Origin: Pyrinomonadaceae bacterium
GTDB lineage: Bacteria; Acidobacteriota; Blastocatellia; Pyrinomonadales; Pyrinomonadaceae
Length of the DNA stretch: 64,000 nt
Direction of reading: 5' to 3'
Assembly: GCA_036277115.1 (NCBI GenBank)
Contig: DASUNM010000024.1
Coordinates: forward strand, 186,001-250,000
How positions within the stretch are numbered: the stretch's first letter is position 1; the number at the start of each line of letters is the position of its first letter. Shown in pieces: positions 30,301 to 35,768 of this stretch. A program made the position numbers and the translations under genes. The notes beneath the pieces were generated by a model. It was not told where the DNA came from and made no database searches. It saw only the letters and a list, made by a program, of their open reading frames with translations.

Positions 30301-30505
30301 AAGCGCCGGTACCGGTGGCGGTCGGGTTCGCAGCGTCAACGCTGCTGCGACGCTGGACGGTCACCGTCACGCCGGGCACTACACCGCCCTGCGGGTCTTT
30401 CACCGTCACTTCAATGGAACCGGTCGTCTCTTGACCGAAGCCGAGGCTGGACACGCTCAAGATGAGCGCAGCGGCCAAGGCGATAATTCTAAGTGTAATC
30501 TTCAT
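27323..30505 (-). CDS. Oar-like TonB-dependent receptor, 1060 aa
   Basis: This is an outer-membrane beta-barrel receptor of the Oar/CarboxypepD-regulatory group. A signal peptide (MKITLRIIALAAALILSVSS) precedes a regulatory-like domain (about 27-115, 'GSIEVTVKDPQGGVVPGVTV'), a plug ('VIDGQEVSNFRTGTLN', 'GGATGGVINVVTKGGSNDWH') and a long barrel that ends in the aromatic residue of RLGVRFIF. AGAAGGAGCCTCAAAAAT before the ATG at 30505 fixes the start; the 14 upstream codons are not supported. G+C looks higher than in its paralogue at 55383. Ligand unknown. It converges with the TPR gene at 26136. Confidence 0.92.
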   Translation of the reverse strand: MKITLRIIALAAALILSVSSLGFGQETTGSIEVTVKDPQGGVVPGVTVTVQRRSSVDAANPTATGTGAFSRTVTTDEGGFARILQVPPGFYTVAVSAASGFSGSTVTDVEVTLGRTTPVNVALKAGGVTETVTVTATDTPSIDPTSNRIQTNITAQAAELLPKGTNFTSLLQVAPAVRNEPLSGGFQIDGASGSENTYVIDGQEVSNFRTGTLNANNNIPFQFVQEVQVKSSGFEAEFGGATGGVINVVTKGGSNDWHGEFGTSFQPAGLQAGPRRILTNAFGPATYFQPPKDEGTNHFPTFNLGGPIIKDRAWFFASYTPQIRNTRRTINFIDTSDSSIVGTETYRLRQVNQYAFTRLDASVTNNLRFSGTWLWNPIEQDGELPLLSDALSGSPVDPADLSEHGGRQNSQNVTGQLTWTPNSKFVLTARGGYSFLNEAIGSYGVENIVGQARIFISGLSLTPPAEAGGQRGSFNRLFSEQLLFDASRRRTFDVDASYYLSNFGGRHLFKGGFQLNALANDVFNTFIDQVSIRYGRDINFTSGISASILPPTPGAIGSGLIQRFSEQGSASSKNQAIYFQDSWQPTSWLSLNLGIRAERENAPSFIPGQPSITFGFGDKLAPRLGFAADLTGDGKTKLFASYGRFFDRFKYELPRGSFGGNFFRNDYFEIFPGDGAFTNFTPQFIGGGTAIPSGGQCPIPDAFPGRTRCQLDFRVASNSGLPLLEAGGIDPDIKPFRQSEFTVGMERDLGSGYLFSGRFTHKQVDRAVEDIGFHNASGSEIYIIGNPGEGLAKEIYADFGFDSPKAVRKYDALELRLDKHFSRRYYFNASYTFSRLFGNYSGLASSDEDGRTSPNVNRYFDQPFSAYTANAQLDNGRLPTDRPHVFKFYGAYTLDWKEQFGGGTGHSTEFSGFTTMQSGTPLTTRFTFQSYDSIILDRRGDLGRTSMFTQTDLALRHKIRFGSSERFMLVFDVDVLNVFNESNDLTVFDNISGFNFAGDEIGLSTDFIQAGGDFQRISTINAIRAIINDPNQGGGPDERYGLTNSFQSGRSIRLGVRFIF

Positions 30506-30567
30506 ATTTTTGAGGCTCCTTCTGCAAAAATTAGGAGGGGGATCCAAAATTTTGTACTCTGCGGGGT

Positions 30568-30596
30568 AAGATAGCTCGCATCCTGGTTAAGCGCAA
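30568..30596 (-). promoter_or_regulatory. Candidate promoter of the Oar-like receptor gene
   Basis: On the minus strand TTGCGC and TATCTT are separated by 17 bases, about 65 bases upstream of the ATG. By eye only. Confidence 0.35.
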
Positions 30597-30725
30597 GACT
30601 AATTAAGCGTTGTTTTCAACTTGCTAGTTCGGAGGGACTCAAGGAGCAGTTCTCAGATTTACTGACAAGGCTGGCTTTTTTTACTTCTGACCTGTGTAAT
30701 TGCCGGGACTTGCTGAGTGACTCAG

Positions 30726-32441
30726 CTACCTTCCATATCCCGGACCACGCAAGACTTTCCCCGCCAAAACCGGCGTGCGCTGCCCGTTGTCTACTTCGAC
30801 CTCGCCATTGACGATCACAAAATTGATCCCCACCGGGTACTGGTGCGGCTGTTCGAAAGTTGCGCGGTCAATCACGGTCTTTGGATCGAAGATGGTAATG
30901 TCGGCAAAGTAGCCCTCGCGTAACAATCCGCGCTGCTTCAAGCCGACTTTCGTCGCCGACATTCCCGTCATTTTGTGGATCGCCGTCTCCAGCGACATGA
31001 GTTTTTCCTCGCGCACATAACGGCCGAGAATACGCGGATAAGTACCCCAACCGCGGGGATGCGAGCGTCCGCCGGATAGCGGCCCGTCAGTCGCCCGCGC
31101 GCCCGTGTCGGTACAGATGCTGACGAACGGAGACTTCAAAGCGGCCTTCATATCGTCCTCGTTCATCATGAAAAAGATCGCGCCGGTCTGGCCGTGATCG
31201 GCCACGATGAAATCCAAAAGCGCGTCCAGCGGATCTTTGTTCTCAGCGGCGGCGACTTCAGACAGGCGTTTGCCTTGCCACTTTTCGAGGTCGCGATTTG
31301 TGACTGAAGCGATCTGAATTCCAGTGGCGCCACCACTGCCCAGATAGATGTTCTCCCAGTCTTTCGGATCGCTTGAGATTTCTTTCTTCAGTTGTTGCCG
31401 GATGCGCATGTCACCCAGGCGCGCAATCATTTTGTCGGTCCCGCCTTCCTGGGCCCACGGTGGCAGACACGCACTCAGAGAAGTGCTGCCGGCAATGTAA
31501 GGATAAACATCGGCGGTTATCTTGAGGCCACTCCGGCGCGCGGCGGCCACGCGTCGCAGCATCTCAGGCATGCGGCCCCAGTTCTTCTTGTAGGCCGTTT
31601 TGAAATGCCAAATCTCGGTCGGTATGTTTGCGCGCCGGGCAATTTCAAAGACCTCGCGCATCGATTCATCGATCGCGTTTGCCTCGCTCCGTTGATGAGT
31701 GATGTAGATGCCGCCGCGCTGCCGGGCAACTTTCGCGAGCTCGACAATCTCGTCCGTCTTCGCGAAGCGCGCCGGGACGTATTGCAGGGAAGTCGAAAGC
31801 CCAAGCGCGCCCTGATTCATGGCGTCGGCCACGACGGTTTTCATCTTCACCATTTCTTCGGGTGTCGGCGGTCGATTGTCATAGCCGATTACGTACTCAC
31901 GAACCTGCGTCGCGCCGACAAACGTACCGAGGTTGACGCCGATGCCTTGACGTTCCAGCCGCTTGAAATATTGATCGAATGTTCGCCAGTCGACGGTGAG
32001 GTTGTACTTTCGATTGAAGGCCTCCTGCTCTTTCAGAATCTGATCGTTAATGGGCGCAACTGATTCGCCTTCGCCCGTGATTTCAGTCGTCACGCCCTGC
32101 ATGACCTTGCTCATTGCGCGGCCGTCAATCAGCAGAAACTGCTCTGACTGGCCGAGCATGTCGATGAACCCGGGCGCGACAACTTGTCCGCGCGCGTCAA
32201 TCTCGCGTTTTGCTCTTGCCCCTCGAAGATTCCCGATACGCGCAATCCGGTCACCTTTAATTGCAACGTCGGCATTAACGCCGGGCCGCCCACTGCCATC
32301 GATGACGCGACCGTTGCGGATGATGACGTCGTATTCCGCGGCCGCGGGCTGTGAAGATGTAGTCATATCAATCGAGCTGATGACGATAATTACTAAACAG
32401 ATCAAGCTGAGCAGCAGTCTCACGTTGTTGACCTCCGGCAT
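30726..32441 (-). CDS. D-aminoacylase-like amidohydrolase with altered metal site
   Basis: The protein belongs to the N-acyl-D-amino-acid deacylase branch of the amidohydrolases (571 aa), with an N-terminal hydrophobic segment (LLLSLICLVIIVISS) suggesting export or anchoring. 'DVIIRNGRVIDGSGRPGVNA' and APGFIDM are the family's opening motifs, but the usual HxH after FID is replaced (GFIDMLGQSEQ), and the GNCG cysteine motif is replaced by GEGE. YITHQRSE, EIWHFKTA and ICTDTGA keep the later His and Asp positions. It may use one metal or another substrate. The ATG at 32441 has GAGGGT upstream and is preferred over 32453. Confidence 0.82.
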   Translation of the reverse strand: MPEVNNVRLLLSLICLVIIVISSIDMTTSSQPAAAEYDVIIRNGRVIDGSGRPGVNADVAIKGDRIARIGNLRGARAKREIDARGQVVAPGFIDMLGQSEQFLLIDGRAMSKVMQGVTTEITGEGESVAPINDQILKEQEAFNRKYNLTVDWRTFDQYFKRLERQGIGVNLGTFVGATQVREYVIGYDNRPPTPEEMVKMKTVVADAMNQGALGLSTSLQYVPARFAKTDEIVELAKVARQRGGIYITHQRSEANAIDESMREVFEIARRANIPTEIWHFKTAYKKNWGRMPEMLRRVAAARRSGLKITADVYPYIAGSTSLSACLPPWAQEGGTDKMIARLGDMRIRQQLKKEISSDPKDWENIYLGSGGATGIQIASVTNRDLEKWQGKRLSEVAAAENKDPLDALLDFIVADHGQTGAIFFMMNEDDMKAALKSPFVSICTDTGARATDGPLSGGRSHPRGWGTYPRILGRYVREEKLMSLETAIHKMTGMSATKVGLKQRGLLREGYFADITIFDPKTVIDRATFEQPHQYPVGINFVIVNGEVEVDNGQRTPVLAGKVLRGPGYGR

Positions 32442-32509
32442 TGACCCTCGCATATCGGAAAACGGCGCCGTTGATTATAATCGCGATTCTTTGATTTCAG
32501 CGCGAATTC

Positions 32510-32594
32510 GGAGTGCGGCGGCTTGACGCCGCTTTTCATGTGAATAGACTCGCCATCCGCGATTGAAAAGCGCCGCCAAGTCGGCGCACTCCAA
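32510..32594. repeat. Dispersed element B, copy 2
   Basis: GGAGTGCGGCGGCTTGACGC at one end and AAAAGCGCCGCCAAGTCGGC plus GCACTCC at the other. Perfectly matched outer GGAGTGC/GCACTCC ends. It lies between the divergent amidohydrolase and murE genes. Confidence 0.8.
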
Positions 32595-32644
32595 AGTTTG
32601 CTAACGCTCAAGATTCTGTTAAGTGCTTTATTGCTGAGACAAAC

Positions 32645-34180
32645 GTGAAGAACAAAAGACTCACCGTGGCCGACGTCGCCCATGTGGCGGAAGGAGAAGC
32701 GTCCGGCCCATCTGACGCCGTCGTCACAGATGTCACGCATGACTCGCGTCAAGCGAAGGCCGGAACTTTGTTCGCCGCCATCCGCGGCGAGTTGTTCGAC
32801 GCGCACAAATTCATTCCACAGGTAATGCAACAAGGCGCTGAAGGCGTCATCTCCGAAGCGGAAAGACCTGCCGATTTCACCGGAGCCTGGATTCAAGTAA
32901 AGAACATTCGCCGCTCGATGGCTCTGGCGGCCGCCGAAGTTCATCATCATCCTTCACGCGAATTGAATTTGGTCGGCATTACCGGAACCAACGGCAAGAC
33001 GACAACGGCGTATCTGGTCGCCTCGATTCCTGAAGCAGCCGGCGAACCGGTGGCGATGACGGGCACAGTCGAATATCGGCTTGGCAAAGAACGACGAAAG
33101 GCCGGCCGGACGACCCCGGAAGCCACGGACATGCAGCGGATGTTACGCGAAGCTGTGAATATTGGCTGCAAGACCGCGGTGATGGAATGCTCTTCACAGG
33201 CGATGGATTTTCACCGTTGCGACTCGCTGGAGTACGCCGTCGCTGTCTTCTCGAATCTCACTCGCGACCACCTCGACTATCACAAGACGATGGAGAACTA
33301 CTGGTACGCGAAGCAGCGGCTATTCGATGGGCGGCTGGGATCGCGGCCAAAGACTTCAGTTATCAATCTGGATGATTCGTACGGCGTTGAGTTGGCCGAT
33401 CGGCTGAAGGGCGATGGTCTAAACGTCGTCACGTATGCTGTGAAAGCGAACGCCGACATAACCGCGCACGAGCTGGAATTCTCTTTGGCGGGAATGCGAT
33501 TTCGTCTGCGAGTCAAAGAAGGTACGCACGCCTCCGGCTTGCTGCAGGCTGAAAGCCTGCGTACCGAACTTGATTTCGCCTCGCCACTGGTCGGCCCGCC
33601 GCACGTTTACAACACGTTGGCCGCGGTCGCGACTGGTCTTTCGCTCGGCTATTCGCTCGAAGTGATCACGAAAGCGCTGGCGAAATGCACGGGCGCACCG
33701 GGACGATTCGAAGGCGTGCTGCACGATGGCAAGTTCGCCGTGGTGGTGGATTACGCGCATTCGGACGATGCGCTGCTGAACGTGTTGCGGACTGCTCGCG
33801 ATGTTACGAAGGGAAGAATCATCACGGTGTTTGGCTGTGGCGGTGATCGCGACAGCAGCAAACGCGCGCCAATGGGCGAAGCAGCCGGGTCGTTGAGCGA
33901 TGTTGTGATTCTGACTTCAGACAATCCGCGCACGGAAGATCCAAACCAAATACTCTGTGACGCTGAAGAGGGGATTAAGAAGACCGGCAAGCCATACGAG
34001 AAGATCGCCGATCGCCGCGAAGCCATTCATCACGCAATTGCGCAGGCGCGCGAAGGTGACCTGGTCCTGATCGCCGGCAAGGGACACGAGGACTACCAAA
34101 TCATCGGGCGCGAGACTTTTCATTTCGACGATAAGGAAGTTGCCCGTGAAGCATTGGTAGAACGTGGATCTGGGCGATGA
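32645..34180 (+). CDS. murE: UDP-MurNAc-tripeptide synthetase (diaminopimelate-adding)
   Basis: MurE adds meso-diaminopimelate to UDP-MurNAc-L-Ala-D-Glu in peptidoglycan synthesis. The ATP loop GITGTNGKTTT, the central ECSSQAM motif and the acceptor motif DNPRTEDP, typical of diaminopimelate-specific enzymes, are present in 511 aa. It starts with GTG at 32645; no upstream ATG fits. Residues 293-307 (GTHASGLLQAESLRT) are encoded exactly by a 45-base palindromic repeat inserted in frame. The stop TGA lies inside the first bases of dispersed element C1. The gene stands alone, away from any division and cell wall cluster in this window. Confidence 0.94.
   Translation: MKNKRLTVADVAHVAEGEASGPSDAVVTDVTHDSRQAKAGTLFAAIRGELFDAHKFIPQVMQQGAEGVISEAERPADFTGAWIQVKNIRRSMALAAAEVHHHPSRELNLVGITGTNGKTTTAYLVASIPEAAGEPVAMTGTVEYRLGKERRKAGRTTPEATDMQRMLREAVNIGCKTAVMECSSQAMDFHRCDSLEYAVAVFSNLTRDHLDYHKTMENYWYAKQRLFDGRLGSRPKTSVINLDDSYGVELADRLKGDGLNVVTYAVKANADITAHELEFSLAGMRFRLRVKEGTHASGLLQAESLRTELDFASPLVGPPHVYNTLAAVATGLSLGYSLEVITKALAKCTGAPGRFEGVLHDGKFAVVVDYAHSDDALLNVLRTARDVTKGRIITVFGCGGDRDSSKRAPMGEAAGSLSDVVILTSDNPRTEDPNQILCDAEEGIKKTGKPYEKIADRREAIHHAIAQAREGDLVLIAGKGHEDYQIIGRETFHFDDKEVAREALVERGSGR
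33521..33565. repeat. Dispersed element E inside murE, 45 bases
   Basis: GGTACGCA and TGCGTACC are perfect 8-base terminal inverted repeats. Inside, GCAGGCTGAAAGCCTGC is a second palindrome. The 45 bases equal 15 codons, so the reading frame is kept. Confidence 0.7.
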
Positions 34181-34267
34181 GGTCACTACCACCTGCGTTA
34201 GCAGGTGGGTCAAAGAGTTAAGCTTTGAAGTCGCTTTGACCCATCCGCTCACGCGGATGGTACTGAC
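34176..34267. repeat. Dispersed element C, copy 1
   Basis: GATGAGGTCACTACCACCTG at the left and GACCCATCCGCTCACGCGGA plus TGGTACTGAC at the right. Inner stems CCACCTGCGTTAGCAGGTGG and CCATCCGCTCACGCGGATGG are each palindromic. Copy 2 is at 46198-46287. Confidence 0.85.
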
Positions 34268-34334
34268 TTCATTTCGTCAGTCGCAAGAGAGGTTCTTCAA
34301 GCGCTTCACTCCTAGCGAAGTTACGAAAGTCATT

Positions 34335-34389
34335 AAGGCACGAAGACACAAACTCGAGGAATAGTCTTTGTGTCTTTGTGCCTTTGTGG
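34335..34389. repeat. Octad inverted repeat R8, unit TCTTTGTG
   Basis: AAGGCACGAAGACACAAAC is followed after 10 bases by TCTTTGTG, TCTTTGTG, CCTTTGTG. The arms are partly complementary. The unit here is 8 bases, unlike the 7-base elements elsewhere. It ends 21 bases before the start of the APC permease gene. Confidence 0.65.
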
Positions 34390-34410
34390 TAAACCCGTAC
34401 GAATTTCTCG

Positions 34411-35706
34411 ATGAAGCCAACTTCACAAGAGGGACTCGTACGCGGTATTCGCCGTTGGGACCTTGTCGCCGTTACCATCAACGGCATTATCGGCGCCGGC
34501 ATCTTCGGCCTGCCGGCGAAGACTTACGCGCTGATCGGAACCTATAGCCTGCTCGCCTTCATCGCGTGTGCCCTCGTCGTCACGCTCATCATTCTTTGCT
34601 TTGCTGAAGTTGGCAGCCGCTTCGAGGAAACCGGCGGGCCTTATTTATATGCGCGTGAGGCCTTCGGCCCGACGGTAGCATTCGAAGTTGGTTGGCTGAT
34701 TTGGCTGGCGCGGCTGACGGCCTTTGCCGCGAACTGCAACCTGATGGTGAGCTACCTCGCATTTTTCTGGCCAACCGCAACATCGACAATCCCCCGCGCC
34801 TTGATCATTACCGGGGTAGTGGTCGCACTGACGGCCCTTAACATAACCGGAGTCAGGCAAGCGGCGATCGCGAGCAACGTATTCACCATCGGCAAGCTAA
34901 TCCCGCTGCTTATCTTCATCGCGGCCGGTTTGTTCTTTCTCAATCCCGGCGCGTTCACTTTCGGCGCGGCGCCTGCGACGGGGGCGTTCTCCCAATCAGT
35001 GCTGTTGCTGATCTATGCGTTCACCGGGTTCGAGATGGCGGCGATTCCGGCGGGCGAGACGAAGGATCCGCGCAGAGATCTTCCGCGAGCTTTACTGATT
35101 GCGATTGGCGTCGTGGCGGTGGTTTACGTGCTGATTCAGGTCGTCAGCATCGGCACTCTGCCTGGGTTAGCTAATTCGACAAAACCTCTGGCCGACGCCG
35201 GTCAGCAGTTTCTGGGCACGGCCGGCGGCGCGCTGATTTCCGCGGGCGCAATCATTTCTATTACCGGCAATCTGAATATTATTTTGCTGTCCGGCTCGCG
35301 CGTGCCTTTCGCGATTGCCGAACAGAAGCAGTTGCCGAAGTTCGTCGGTGCCGTTCATCAGCGCTTCTTTACTCCACACGTTTCCATCCTCATCACCGCG
35401 GCGATCATGTTTATCCTCACGCTTAAGAGTTCGTTCGTAGCGGCTTTGACGATCAGCGCGATTGCGCGGCTGGTGACCTACGCAGCTACATGTCTGGCGT
35501 TACCGGTGCTGCGGCGGAAGAAAGACGTACCCGAAGCAGTGTTCCGCGTGCGCGGTGGAACTATTGTCGCGATAGCCTGCCTGGTTCTGATTGTTTGGCT
35601 CCTGCTCAACAGCACTTTGTACGAAGCGATAGTCGCCGCGATTGCCGCCGCCGTCGGATTCCTGATTTATCTGGCGTATTGGTTTTACCGGAAGCGCTCT
35701 TCGTAA
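34411..35706 (+). CDS. APC-family amino acid permease, 431 aa
   Basis: This inner-membrane transporter of the APC superfamily shows about 12 hydrophobic segments. The first helix has TINGIIGAGIFGLPAK, the canonical G-x-G substrate motif. Helix three to six regions such as 'IYAFTGFEMAAIPAGETKDP' match the basic/neutral amino acid transporter group. The substrate cannot be assigned. It differs in sequence from the permease at 19677. It lies upstream of the glycolate oxidase fusion gene on the same strand, with 62 bases between, and no functional link is evident. Confidence 0.9.
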   Translation: MKPTSQEGLVRGIRRWDLVAVTINGIIGAGIFGLPAKTYALIGTYSLLAFIACALVVTLIILCFAEVGSRFEETGGPYLYAREAFGPTVAFEVGWLIWLARLTAFAANCNLMVSYLAFFWPTATSTIPRALIITGVVVALTALNITGVRQAAIASNVFTIGKLIPLLIFIAAGLFFLNPGAFTFGAAPATGAFSQSVLLLIYAFTGFEMAAIPAGETKDPRRDLPRALLIAIGVVAVVYVLIQVVSIGTLPGLANSTKPLADAGQQFLGTAGGALISAGAIISITGNLNIILLSGSRVPFAIAEQKQLPKFVGAVHQRFFTPHVSILITAAIMFILTLKSSFVAALTISAIARLVTYAATCLALPVLRRKKDVPEAVFRVRGGTIVAIACLVLIVWLLLNSTLYEAIVAAIAAAVGFLIYLAYWFYRKRSS

Positions 35707-35768
35707 ATTCGGCCATCCTCGCCTGCTCGTGGTGTATCATCACGTCACCCCGTCAAAAACAATTTCCA

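Noticed and set aside
35490..35768. Upstream extension of glcDE
   Set aside because: It overlaps 217 bases of the permease gene and has Arg/Ser-rich out-of-frame content.
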